Below, piece by piece: positions 47,230 to 55,598 of a stretch of DNA of 64,000 nt (position 1 is the stretch's first letter; every line of letters starts with the position of its first letter). Location: the NCBI RefSeq assembly GCF_002884445.1, contig NZ_KZ614144.1, forward strand, positions 2,494,290-2,558,289, in the 5' to 3' direction. The notes beneath the pieces are model-generated. The model had not been told where the DNA came from. It did not search any database and saw nothing but the letters and a program-made list of their open reading frames with translations. Source of the stretch: Paenibacillus castaneae. Lineage in GTDB: Bacteria > Bacillota > Bacilli > Paenibacillales > Paenibacillaceae. A program made the translations under genes and the position numbers.

Positions 47230-49068
47230 GTGAGAATATTACATAATATTTCGGCATTGAATACACTCAATAAACTAAATAAAAATAATAAGGCAACATC
47301 TAATTCATTAGAAAAATTATCTTCTGGTCTTCGGATAAATAAGGCTGCTGATGATGCAGCTGGATTAGCCATATCTGAAAAAATGAAAGCACAAATACGA
47401 GGTTTAAATCAATCAGTTCGTAATGCGTACGATGGGATTTCCCTGATTCAAACAGCAGAAGATGCTTTGGGACAAATACAAAATCCTAATTTACAAAGAA
47501 TGAGGGAGCTGGCTGTACAAGCTGCAAACGATACTCTAACGGACAAAGACAGACAAATGCTGCAAGACGAAATAGAACAAATTAAAAAAGGGATAAACGA
47601 TATTGCGAATAAGACAGAGTTTAATACTAAACCATTGATAAATGGTACTTACTCTGGTCAATCAACTGTTCTGATAGAAGGATCTAAAACAAAAATTTCA
47701 GGAGATATAAATCTAAGTGGCGGTTTGACTGTTACAGCAGGTAGCAATGATACATTAAATTTTGATGTTGATGGGATCGCGACATCAGTGACACTCGCTA
47801 CTGGAACATATACTTCTTCTGCTTTACTGACAGCTATTAATTTGCAATTAACAGGATCGGGTGTCACAGCCGCACTATCAAATGGCAAGCTAGAATTAAG
47901 CCATAATTCGAACGGAATACATACCATTGATAACTTTGCTGGGAATGCGATTACTTCATTATTAATCTCTTCCCAGTCAGGAACTGTTGATCGCTATACC
48001 ATATCAGGCGAGGCACCTTTGACACCTTCCATCACAATTACTGCTGGTGTTAATGATAATTTAACATTTGATTTGGATGGTGTGAATTATTCTATAACGC
48101 TAGCAGCGAATACATATAATATTCCATACGGTGCAGATCCTGCTACTTCACCATTGGCAATGGATATAAATAATAAGCTTGCACTAGCGGGGGCACCTGT
48201 TAAAGCGACCTATGGCGGTATATCGTGGATTCCAACCAGCACTTTAACATTAACAGCATCTAATGTGAATTTGATGAATAACTTTGGTGGGAATGCACTA
48301 ACCACATTATTGGACAACATTTGGCATAGTGTACCTACACCAGGCACTCCAACGAAAGTGCTTGGGAGCGTAGACCTTTCAAATGGACTTGATATCATTT
48401 CCGGTAAAAATGACACATTCAATTTTAAAGTTGATGGAGTTCCTAAATCAATAATTCTTTCCGCTGGTACTTATTCATCTTCAGATTTGCTAACTGAAAT
48501 TAACGGGAAGTTAGTAACTGAAGGAGTAGGCGTCACAGCATCCTTAGCAAGCGGGAAATTAATATTATGTCATAATACAAGCGGATTGCGCACCATTAAT
48601 GGCTTTTCAGGCAATGCAGTTACTTCATTAATGCTTGCTAAAAGCGATGGTAATGAGGAAGTTTTAAGCAATGCTGAAACTTTAACGCTGCAAATTGGCG
48701 CTAATGCAGGTCAAACTTTAATGATAACAATTGGAGGATATACTGCTGAAAACTTACAAATAGATAGTATTGTTATTGACCCAAGAGATAAAGCAGAAGA
48801 AGCAATTACGAAGATAGATAAAGCTATTGGGAAAATATCATCGGAGAGATCAAAATTAGGAGCCTTCCAAAATAGATTACAGCATACAGCAAATAATCTT
48901 GAAAACGCAGTTGAAAATTTAACTTCGGCGGAATCCAGAATAAGAGATTCAGATATTGCTAAAGAAATGATGGAATTTACTAAATCGAACATTCTAACCC
49001 AAGCAGCGCAAGCGATGCTTGCTCAAGCCAATCAACAACCACAGGCAGTATTGCAATTATTGAAATAA
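47230..49068 (+). CDS. Flagellin with three internal repeats
   Basis: A 612-residue flagellin, much longer than minimal Bacilli flagellins. The N-terminal D0/D1 region (NISALNTLNKLNK, LSSGLRINKAADDAAGLAIS, RMRELAVQAAND) and the C-terminal D1/D0 region (RLQHTANNLENAVENLTSAE, SRIRDSDIAKEMMEFTK, ILTQAAQAMLAQANQQPQAV) are complete, so it can polymerise. Between them, about residues 155-470, lies a variable surface domain built from three diverged repeats resembling flagellin hook IN modules. GTG 47230 is chosen because flagellins begin M-R-I-x-HNISAL and AGGGG lies 11 bp upstream. No other flagellar gene is nearby; it has its own sigma-D promoter. AT-rich relative to the chromosome core. Confidence 0.9.
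   Translation: MRILHNISALNTLNKLNKNNKATSNSLEKLSSGLRINKAADDAAGLAISEKMKAQIRGLNQSVRNAYDGISLIQTAEDALGQIQNPNLQRMRELAVQAANDTLTDKDRQMLQDEIEQIKKGINDIANKTEFNTKPLINGTYSGQSTVLIEGSKTKISGDINLSGGLTVTAGSNDTLNFDVDGIATSVTLATGTYTSSALLTAINLQLTGSGVTAALSNGKLELSHNSNGIHTIDNFAGNAITSLLISSQSGTVDRYTISGEAPLTPSITITAGVNDNLTFDLDGVNYSITLAANTYNIPYGADPATSPLAMDINNKLALAGAPVKATYGGISWIPTSTLTLTASNVNLMNNFGGNALTTLLDNIWHSVPTPGTPTKVLGSVDLSNGLDIISGKNDTFNFKVDGVPKSIILSAGTYSSSDLLTEINGKLVTEGVGVTASLASGKLILCHNTSGLRTINGFSGNAVTSLMLAKSDGNEEVLSNAETLTLQIGANAGQTLMITIGGYTAENLQIDSIVIDPRDKAEEAITKIDKAIGKISSERSKLGAFQNRLQHTANNLENAVENLTSAESRIRDSDIAKEMMEFTKSNILTQAAQAMLAQANQQPQAVLQLLK
47701..48636 (+). repeat. Three diverged coding repeats in the flagellin variable domain
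   Basis: The units begin near 47701, 48007 and 48364, each about 270-310 bp. Shared pattern: LSxGLxxxxGxNDTxNFxVDG, then LxxGTYxSSxLLTxIN, then SNGKLxLxHN and a closing (F)xGNAxTSLL. Units one and three are closest; the middle unit has an insertion and weaker similarity. They look like in-frame duplications of a flagellin IN-type module. Confidence 0.8.
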
Positions 49069-49124
49069 TTGGAGTATGAATAAGCAAGCTTGTTCATTCA
49101 TACGGAACAATGCGATTATTCCGA

Positions 49125-49184
49125 AATAAATAACGAACGTATACCCGTTATTTATTGGGCTTTTAAAAGCTCAATAAATAACGG
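49125..49184 (+). terminator. Overlapping hairpins downstream of flagellin
   Basis: Three copies of an ATAAATAACG-type arm occur: A at 49125-49135, B (inverse complement) at 49145-49157, C at 49172-49184. B pairs perfectly with A or with C. The B-C hairpin, with inner GCTTTTAAAAGC, is longest and is followed by TATTTTG. It probably ends the flagellin transcript and, inversely, that of the convergent RNase H-like gene. Confidence 0.65.
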
Positions 49185-49221
49185 TATTTTGATTATTGTT
49201 AAACGTTTTGCATTACCGTTT

Positions 49222-49737
49222 TCAATTATGAGCCGCTTTTCTAGCTGCATTATGGGCCATCCGATGTAAGGGGTTATTGTTCTTATGTTTTCGAATGTAG
49301 TTAATATTTATTTTCACATTTGGGAACATATTGTTTAAATGATTTAAAGAAGCTATTACTTTATCTCGTGCATTTTCATAATACGGATGCCGAACGTAAT
49401 GTTCTGATAAAATCCGTGATATACTACTACAATCGGTGTATATGATAGCGGCTTTCGCTTGATATATCTTCAATACTGTAGTGAGTTGTTCAAGACTGTA
49501 CACGATAGCAAGTAATTCCCCGTAATTTGAACCTTCATCATGCTCTATTATTAGTTTCTTAGCAGTTACATGTATAGTACGGTTGTAGACTATGGAGCAA
49601 GCAACACCATAATTATTTTGAGAAGCGAAACCAGCATAATCACAATATAGGAAGACCATACCCGTATTCATAATATTGTGTCGTACACTAGGGCTGATAG
49701 ATGTTTTTTTAACCAAAAAGTCCTTGGCAGTTTGCAC
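49222..49737 (-). CDS. RNase H-fold protein (RNase HI-like)
   Basis: A 171-residue protein with an RNase H-type core: first acidic residue in FLYCDYAGFAS, second in GSNYGELLAIVYSLE, third in AIIYTDCSSISRIL. The final conserved Asp of RNase HI is not seen; the matching helix reads LHRMAHNAARKA, with Ala/His in its place, as in some RVT_3-type relatives. It may be an active but altered RNase H or a binding protein. GTG start at 49737 with AAAGGAG 10 bp upstream. Convergent with flagellin; in the AT-rich block. Confidence 0.75.
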   Translation of the reverse strand: MQTAKDFLVKKTSISPSVRHNIMNTGMVFLYCDYAGFASQNNYGVACSIVYNRTIHVTAKKLIIEHDEGSNYGELLAIVYSLEQLTTVLKIYQAKAAIIYTDCSSISRILSEHYVRHPYYENARDKVIASLNHLNNMFPNVKININYIRKHKNNNPLHRMAHNAARKAAHN

Positions 49738-49963
49738 GGTTTTTCAATCTCCTTTATGCGTAATTATGTAAAATATTAATAAACTTACGAACGTTGATTA
49801 GGTTTAGATACTGTACATTTTATTAGTTTAAGTCAAGAAAAGCTTTGCTAAACCTTTTAGGTATCAAATTCCTGCAAATGGAATTTCTCTAGCGGATAGT
49901 GGATACCATAATCAAAAAAGCCTAGAGTTTAAAACAAATTTTTCACACATTTTCTAAAAAAGA

Positions 49964-50014
49964 TTGACAGTGATTTTGTACATTGTGTATGATGAACGAA
50001 TAAACGCGCGTTTA
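49964..50014 (+). promoter_or_regulatory. Promoter and palindromic operator of the LacI-family gene
   Basis: TTGACA at 49964-49969, 18-bp spacer, TATGAT at 49988-49993. Eight bp on, TAAACGCGCGTTTA (50001-50014) is a perfect 14-bp palindrome with a central CG, the hallmark of LacI/GalR operators. Its place over the transcription start suggests autorepression. Confidence 0.75.
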
Positions 50015-50034
50015 CGAAAGAGGCTGAGCGATAA

Positions 50035-51075
50035 TTGAAGAAGGCAGATATGAATAGTGTGGAGATCGCCCGTCTTGCTGGCGTATCCAGAAGCACGGTA
50101 AGCAGAGTCATCAACAACTACACGAACGTTCCAGAGAAGACACGTGACAAGGTTATGAAAGTCATCAAGCAGTATAATTATTTTCCAAATGTATCTGCTC
50201 AGGTGCTTGCTGGCAAACGTGCGCGAACAATCGGATTATTCCTAGTTGCGCCTGGACATGTGTCCAGCGATATTCTTACCAATATGATGATTGTAAGTGT
50301 AATTGAAGATGCGTCCGCTTATGGCTATTATGTGCTTACACATATCATACGAGATGCTAAGGATGCCGAAACGATCAAAAACGTAAAAGAGATTTTTTTC
50401 CAGCGTCGTATTGATGGAGGAATCTTTATTGGAGCGGCTACTCATGAACCATTTATTGAGGAGCTTATTGACGAAGGCTTCATTGTCGGCGTTGTGGATC
50501 AAGTGCATCCAGAAGCAACACAATCCAATCGCATTGTCACTAATTTCAACAATGAATCTGGTATGAAACAGGCTGTAGCTTATCTTACCGGTCTTGGTCA
50601 TACGAAGATTGGTGTAATTAACGGGGATATGAACCGTTTATCGGGTCCGACGAAATATGAGGGCTTTTTGAAGGCTATGAAGTTATGCGGGCTGGAGGTT
50701 AATCCAGATTGGGTGCTGGCGGGCAGCTTTCATGAACAAAGCGGATATGAGTCAATCCATGCTTTTCTCCGTACTGAAGTGGAAAGGCCAACGGCAATTA
50801 TTGCTGCGAATGACAGCGTAGCATTTGGTGCGATTCGTGCTTTGAAGGAAAATGGATTGCAGGTTCCAGATGATATGTCTATTATCGGTTTTGATGATCA
50901 TGCGCTTAGCGAGAAGCACCATCCAGCTCTAACAACGGTTCGAGTCGAATTCAGCGATATGCTCAAGCAGCTGACTTCTATACTCATTGCCAAGATCGAG
51001 CAACCCACGGATGATATTAGACAAATCACGCTTGATTGCAGTCTTGTTATCCGAAACTCATGCAAAAGAGTGTGA
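50035..51075 (+). CDS. LacI/GalR-family transcriptional regulator
   Basis: A 346-residue repressor. The N-terminal helix-turn-helix and hinge (SVEIARLAGVSRSTVSRVINN, VSAQVLAGKRARTIGLFL) are followed by a periplasmic-binding-protein-like effector domain (GHTKIGVINGD, IIAANDSVAFGAIRALKENG, IIGFDDHALSEKHHPALTTV). The TTG at 50035 gives the full product; ATG 50050 is an alternative. A matching palindrome stands before its own promoter and another before the next operon, so it likely controls the TolB-like and dehydrogenase genes in response to an unknown sugar-like ligand. Confidence 0.92.
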   Translation: MKKADMNSVEIARLAGVSRSTVSRVINNYTNVPEKTRDKVMKVIKQYNYFPNVSAQVLAGKRARTIGLFLVAPGHVSSDILTNMMIVSVIEDASAYGYYVLTHIIRDAKDAETIKNVKEIFFQRRIDGGIFIGAATHEPFIEELIDEGFIVGVVDQVHPEATQSNRIVTNFNNESGMKQAVAYLTGLGHTKIGVINGDMNRLSGPTKYEGFLKAMKLCGLEVNPDWVLAGSFHEQSGYESIHAFLRTEVERPTAIIAANDSVAFGAIRALKENGLQVPDDMSIIGFDDHALSEKHHPALTTVRVEFSDMLKQLTSILIAKIEQPTDDIRQITLDCSLVIRNSCKRV

Positions 51076-51083
51076 GTTTTTTT
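51055..51083 (+). terminator. Short terminator overlapping the lacI stop
   Basis: AACTCA pairs with TGAGTT, followed by T7. The stem includes the regulator's stop codon; with only six pairs it may be leaky. Confidence 0.5.
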
Positions 51084-51092
51084 GCAGAAATA

Positions 51093-51106
51093 TAAACACG
51101 TGTTCA
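51093..51106 (+). promoter_or_regulatory. Second LacI-type operator, before the TolB-like gene
   Basis: TAAACACGTGTTCA differs from the palindrome at 50001 at three positions and keeps the CG-centred near-symmetry. It lies 73 bp before the TolB-like gene, a position fit for repression of the downstream pair. Confidence 0.6.
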
Positions 51107-51178
51107 TGAATGAGCTCACGCATTGGGACCATTCCAGACTTACCTCAAAGTAAAAAAACAAATAAGGATGGTGGATAA

Positions 51179-52063
51179 ATGAAAACTTTACAACAACCTC
51201 GTAAGATCGAAGAGCATATCATTACCAGTTTTCTTGAAACAGTAGATGTACATACCGGGGAAAGAAAAGTTTTGGCTGAGTTTAATTATTTGATCGAAGC
51301 TCCAAACTGGACGAAAGACGGTAAACGTCTTATTTACAATAGCAAAGGTCAGCTATTTTCTTTTGATCTTGATTCAAATGAAAGCACTCTCATTAGCTCG
51401 GGGTATGCGAATCAATGCAATAACGATCATGTGCTGTCTCCTGATAATACGCACATCGCTGTGAGCCATCACACGAAGGAGGATGGCCAGTCACGCATCT
51501 ATGTATTTCCACTTACAGGCGAACAACCCGTTCATCCAGTCCTCATTACAGCGATGGCTCCCAGCTATTTACACGGGTGGTCTCCAGATGGTGACACATT
51601 AGCTTATTGTGCGGAGCGGAACGGCAATTATAATATTTATACGATTCCAGTTACTGGCGGGGTGGAAACACAGTTAACGGATGCGGAGGGTCTGGACGAT
51701 GGACCGGAGTATGCCCCGAACGGCCAGCATATTTGGTTCAATTCAACGAGAACGGGCTTAATGCAGGTTTGGCGGATGAACACAGACGGTAGTGAACAGA
51801 CGCAAATGACTTTCGATGAAAGCAATAACTGGTTTCCTCATGTATCACCAGATGGCGAATCCGTTGCATATATCACTTACCAAAAAGACGATGTGGCACC
51901 AAATGACCATCCTGCGAATAAGAACGTAGAGATTCGTCTAATGGCTAGCAAAGGCGGCGAATATCGGACATTGGTCAAGCTATTTGGTGGTCAGGGCACG
52001 ATCAACGTAAATTCCTGGTCGCCTGATAATCGTCAATTAGCGTTTGTCAGCTATAAATTATAG
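51179..52063 (+). CDS. TolB-like (PD40) beta-propeller protein, cytoplasmic
   Basis: A 294-residue protein made of repeated TolB/WD40-like blades: [97 protein letters not shown]. There is no signal peptide, unlike true TolB. Such stand-alone propellers are found next to carbohydrate genes in Paenibacillus and Bacteroidetes, but the reaction is not established. AAGGATGGTGG precedes the ATG. It forms a likely operon with the dehydrogenase 35 bp downstream. Confidence 0.8.
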   Translation: MKTLQQPRKIEEHIITSFLETVDVHTGERKVLAEFNYLIEAPNWTKDGKRLIYNSKGQLFSFDLDSNESTLISSGYANQCNNDHVLSPDNTHIAVSHHTKEDGQSRIYVFPLTGEQPVHPVLITAMAPSYLHGWSPDGDTLAYCAERNGNYNIYTIPVTGGVETQLTDAEGLDDGPEYAPNGQHIWFNSTRTGLMQVWRMNTDGSEQTQMTFDESNNWFPHVSPDGESVAYITYQKDDVAPNDHPANKNVEIRLMASKGGEYRTLVKLFGGQGTINVNSWSPDNRQLAFVSYKL

Positions 52064-52098
52064 ATCTAAAAAAATCATTCTTTTCGGGAGAGATTATA

Positions 52099-52851
52099 AT
52101 GGTAAACGTAAAAGGAAGATGGGCGCTAATTACAGGAGCAAGCAGAGGTGTAGGCTATCAGACCGCTATTTTTATGGCAAAGCAGGGCTGCAATCTGATC
52201 TTGCACAGCAGAAATATGGAACATACGAAGAAAGTGGAGGAAGAAGTAAAAGCACTCGGTGTCGAAGCTTATTGCGTGCAAGCGGAGCTTGCCAATAACG
52301 ATGAAGTAGTTGCCATGCTTGATGGAATCGAAGCAAAAGGAACAACGGTTGACATCGTATTCAATAATGCTGCCGTACAAATTGCTTATAGAACGGATTA
52401 TTGGAAAACACCGATTGAAGATTATGATATGAGCTTCCGTATTAATTTTATTGCAATGGCAACTATTTGCTATCGTTTAATTCCTAAAATGATTGAAAGA
52501 GGCTTTGGTCGTGTTATTAATACGACTAGCGGCATTAAGAATGAACCTGAGCAATCCGGTTACGCAGCAAGTAAAGCGGCTCTTGATAAATTCACCAAGG
52601 ATTTGGCGTCAAGGCTGGAAGGAACCAACGTAATGATTAATATTACAGATCCAGGCTGGTGCAGAACCGATTTAGGAGGCCCGAACGCACCTAGCGATGT
52701 TGCAACAGTTATTCCTGGAATAGCAGTTGGTGCCTTTGTTGATGATAAGAAAAGTGGACGCTTCCTTCATGCACAAAATTTTGTTGGCATGACATTAGAA
52801 GATGCAGTCGCCAAAGCGGAAACGATTGAAGCTAATCCATATATCATATAA
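52099..52851 (+). CDS. Short-chain dehydrogenase/reductase (SDR)
   Basis: A 250-residue classical SDR. The cofactor motif is TGASRGVGYQTA (TGxxxGxG), NNA is seen in FNNAAVQIAY, catalytic Ser in INTTSGIKNEP, and YxxxK in YAASKAALDK. HSRN after the second strand suggests NADP preference. DPGWCRTDLGG is the usual post-catalytic loop. GGGAGAG precedes the ATG. The substrate is unknown; the LacI-type regulator upstream suggests a sugar or sugar-derived alcohol. Confidence 0.9.
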   Translation: MVNVKGRWALITGASRGVGYQTAIFMAKQGCNLILHSRNMEHTKKVEEEVKALGVEAYCVQAELANNDEVVAMLDGIEAKGTTVDIVFNNAAVQIAYRTDYWKTPIEDYDMSFRINFIAMATICYRLIPKMIERGFGRVINTTSGIKNEPEQSGYAASKAALDKFTKDLASRLEGTNVMINITDPGWCRTDLGGPNAPSDVATVIPGIAVGAFVDDKKSGRFLHAQNFVGMTLEDAVAKAETIEANPYII

Positions 52852-52874
52852 AACAAGTTTCTAACGTTCAATTA

Positions 52875-52926
52875 GACGAGTATTGCAAAGTGATAAATAC
52901 ACTTTGTGTTGCTCGTCTTTTTTTTC
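52875..52926 (+). terminator. Terminator after the SDR gene
   Basis: GACGAG pairs with CTCGTC and, inside, CAAAGTG pairs with CACTTTG. A T9 tract follows. Confidence 0.9.
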
Positions 52927-53224
52927 GTATTGATAGTTAGCTTAAAGAAAAAATATATTTTTTCTAATATATGTTGTTTCAGATACATATATTTGGGTAT
53001 TAATCATGTAACAAATAGATTGAAACATATTTTGACAAAGTGGTTCCGTAGAAATAGGTCCAATCAATCAAATTGTATTTCCTTTGTAATAATTAATTAT
53101 GAATTTAGTTCTAAAGTATCAGAAAAAAACTAAGAAATACGTAGTACTTACAATTATTTTAGTGAAAAAAGGAAAGTTAATTCTGTATTACGCAATCAAA
53201 AATGTTAATTTACAGTTTTATGTG
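52927..53224. other. AT-rich intergenic stretch without a recognised gene
   Basis: About 300 bp, strongly AT-rich. The only open frame is a 75-codon GTG/TTG-type frame beginning in the terminator region, with no ribosome site and no family features. No tRNA, repeat or attachment site was seen. Confidence 0.6.
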
Positions 53225-53253
53225 TTGTAATTTGGTAATTACTTTTGTATGAT
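53225..53253 (+). promoter_or_regulatory. Candidate promoter of the Tad/type VII locus
   Basis: TTGTAA at 53225-53230, an exact 17-bp spacer and TATGAT at 53248-53253. It is the only reasonable promoter seen before the long co-directional gene run. Confidence 0.55.
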
Positions 53254-53284
53254 ATTTTTGAATTGGATAAAGGTGGATGATAAA

Positions 53285-53320
53285 GTGAAAACCGTAATTA
53301 ATGAGATTTTAGAACAATAA
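53285..53320 (+). CDS. Possible 11-codon leader peptide
   Basis: GTG at 53285, 8 bp behind AAAGGTGG, opens an 11-residue frame (MKTVINEILEQ) that stops at 53320, just before the first tad gene. It has the best ribosome site in this stretch, better than that of tadZ itself. It may be a short leader that couples translation, or a relic of an older start. Expression is unproven. Confidence 0.35.
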   Translation: MKTVINEILEQ

Positions 53321-53363
53321 AACTATTCAAATGAAGCGAGTGTGTCAGAGTGTGTCAATTCAA

Positions 53364-54716
53364 ATGAAAATCGTCCTAGTGTCTGACGGTATGCATGATA
53401 TTATAACCAATTATCGTTTAGGAAAGTTAGACATAGTCAATAAAAACGGACTTAGTTTAGCAGATGCGCAGCATTTTCTCCAGAGCATAGATCCCAAGCT
53501 GGAAGGCATATTGATCACAGATGAAGCCTTTAACCAGCAGCCGGAGCAGGATAGGAAAGACCTGCTCGCATTGCTGGAATGGCTGAGAAGCAATCATGGA
53601 TCACAAATACAGGTCATCTATGTAACGAAGGACATATCGAAAGAAGCTGAGCTTGCCGATCTCATTCATACTTATCGAAATTTCAAAATGAATACATATG
53701 ATTACGTAAGAATACCTGCTCTATTATTCAAACAGACAATCGATCAAATGAAAGAAAATGGTTCTGGTAATCAGAAAAAAGAAAAGGAAAAAAACACGAA
53801 GAGCAGCGGCGAGACGAAAGGATCTTTCTTAGATCGATTTAAGCCGAAGCCGAAGCTTCAGCCAGAATTAACGGCAACCGACAGTCTGTCGAAGGAATTG
53901 GAAAAAATAAGCCGTGGCATTAGCCGTGTTGTAGCTGTTACTGGTCATAGAGGAAGCGGTTTGACTAGCACGGTCATTAATGTAGCGACTGAAGCGAGCA
54001 AGCGCGGATTAAGTGTCATGATCGTAGATATGGATATTGATTATAGAAGCACGAACATGTATCTGAATAGCTTTCATGAACGTACGAAGCGGGATGAGGC
54101 GATGAATGCCTCTCTTATCCGCACACTTGCCAGGCCGCAGGATTATATGACTACAGCCTTCTATTTGAAGGAGAATATGTGGATTACTGCACTCGGATAC
54201 GAGTTTGCTGACGGCAAGCTCGTTGATCAGTTCTATAACAGCGGGAAGCTGGTTGGTCTAATATCGATGCTAAGAAATAAATTCAATTTAGTTGTACTAG
54301 ATATGCCCTTTGATCTATTAAAAGCTTTCAAAGAGACGCTGATTCATGTAGACGTATTCGGCCTTTGTGTACCAAATAATTTGTATTCTGTGTTAAGCAG
54401 CTTGAGAAATATGGAGGCTGTTCTTGATGATGAAAGTATTTCGTACCTAAATGCGAAATCAAGAGTTATCGTTACGAAGTACAATGACCGTTCAAGATTT
54501 CAAAACGATATTTTTACACCTGAACGAGTGAGCACGGTTATGTCTTCCGGACTGCTTGACAGCCTATCTTATGAAATGAAGGTGGCAGGTTATGTGCCTT
54601 ACAGCCATGATTTTGACTCGCAAATCGAATCGGATTTACCGCTAGTACATACGAGCACAGAATATGAGCGCGCTTATGGAAACATTCTCTTAAGACTGAT
54701 GGAGGGAGCAGGCTAA
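53364..54716 (+). CDS. tadZ: TadZ/CpaE-like pilus assembly protein
   Basis: About 450 residues. The N-terminal 125 residues form a receiver-like domain (KIVLVSDGMHD start), followed by a Lys/Glu/Ser-rich linker (to about 175) and a MinD/ParA-like ATPase-fold domain. The P-loop is degenerate: VTGHRGSGLTSTVINVATEA, with Leu where the Walker A lysine is expected. VMIVDMDIDYRST and LVVLDMPFDLLKA keep the Walker A-prime and B-like strands. TadZ marks the pole or assembly site of Flp pili. Two starts, 53331 and 53364, lie in an identical ATTCAAATGAA context and neither has a strong ribosome site; the shorter begins with the typical MKIVLV. Confidence 0.82.
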   Translation: MKIVLVSDGMHDIITNYRLGKLDIVNKNGLSLADAQHFLQSIDPKLEGILITDEAFNQQPEQDRKDLLALLEWLRSNHGSQIQVIYVTKDISKEAELADLIHTYRNFKMNTYDYVRIPALLFKQTIDQMKENGSGNQKKEKEKNTKSSGETKGSFLDRFKPKPKLQPELTATDSLSKELEKISRGISRVVAVTGHRGSGLTSTVINVATEASKRGLSVMIVDMDIDYRSTNMYLNSFHERTKRDEAMNASLIRTLARPQDYMTTAFYLKENMWITALGYEFADGKLVDQFYNSGKLVGLISMLRNKFNLVVLDMPFDLLKAFKETLIHVDVFGLCVPNNLYSVLSSLRNMEAVLDDESISYLNAKSRVIVTKYNDRSRFQNDIFTPERVSTVMSSGLLDSLSYEMKVAGYVPYSHDFDSQIESDLPLVHTSTEYERAYGNILLRLMEGAG

Positions 54717-55598
54717 ATGGATTTAAGCACCTTGAAGAATGCATCCCCGAACAGACATATGTTCAAACGGATTGCAGCACTATTATTTAGTATTTTGGTA
54801 ATAGCCGGCTCTTATATAATCATCACGAATGCAAGCAAGGATGCGAATGATGTGGTCGAGGTGCTGCGAGTAAAGCCGAAGGACGGCATTCCCGCATTCG
54901 TTGGATTGACGGAGAACAATATTGAGAAATACAAAATTATTAAAAAGGAATATACAGAAGATATGGTGCTGGCGGAGGATAAGGCTTCAGTATTAGAGAA
55001 ATTGACCAAATATTATCTCAGACAAAACAGCGTTCTGTACAAGGATCAATTAGTGAATGAAAGACCGCAAAAAAATGAATGGTTATACTCTGTGGACGAA
55101 GAGAACGAAGTGCTGACTCTTCCATATAACTTCTTGGAGGTGGGCGGTGACATCCTCATGCCTGGAGACCGTGTGAGAATTCGGGTATCCTTCGATGTCG
55201 AGGATACGGGAGCTGCGGGAGGTAATCCAAATGCGATTTATTCACAATCAGCTTCATCGATCACGAAGACAGAAGTTCTGTTTGATAGCATCATCGTCAA
55301 GGATATGCTTAATTCGAACAGCCATTCCATATATGAGGTGTACAAAGAAGTTCAGAAGCTGAACGAGGATAAGAAGCAAGAGGTCATGAAGAGCAGAGAA
55401 TTTCTGCAAAATATTCAACCGAGGGCTCTACTCCTAGAAGGCACCAGTCAGCAGGTTAACAATTATGCGAAGTATAAGGGACTGGACGGCAAGTCATTTC
55501 TGATTACCATTTTGAGCAGGAAAAACAGCGATGTCATTATAGATCAACTGCCAACATTGGAAAAAGAGGTGGAATCGTGGATAAAAAAAGGAGACTAG
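54717..55598 (+). CDS. cpaB: CpaB/RcpC-like pilus assembly protein
   Basis: A 293-residue protein with one N-terminal helix (IAALLFSILVIAGSYIII, about 18-36) and an extracytoplasmic SAF-like region. LPYNFLEVGGDILMPGDRVRIRVSF is the CpaB-type signature after the SAF domain. In diderms CpaB/RcpC works with the secretin; in this monoderm organism it may organise the outer face of the membrane. It starts directly behind the tadZ stop, and its end overlaps the next gene by 22 bp. Confidence 0.78.
   Translation: MDLSTLKNASPNRHMFKRIAALLFSILVIAGSYIIITNASKDANDVVEVLRVKPKDGIPAFVGLTENNIEKYKIIKKEYTEDMVLAEDKASVLEKLTKYYLRQNSVLYKDQLVNERPQKNEWLYSVDEENEVLTLPYNFLEVGGDILMPGDRVRIRVSFDVEDTGAAGGNPNAIYSQSASSITKTEVLFDSIIVKDMLNSNSHSIYEVYKEVQKLNEDKKQEVMKSREFLQNIQPRALLLEGTSQQVNNYAKYKGLDGKSFLITILSRKNSDVIIDQLPTLEKEVESWIKKGD

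Noticed and set aside
47701-48636. Repeats as a CRISPR or mobile-element signal
   Set aside because: The repeats are long, diverged, in frame and inside the flagellin coding sequence; they are protein module duplications.
52906-53133. 75-codon open frame in the AT-rich gap before tadZ
   Set aside because: It begins in the T tract of a terminator and has no ribosome site; hydrophobic and Lys/Asn content is expected from AT-rich noncoding DNA.
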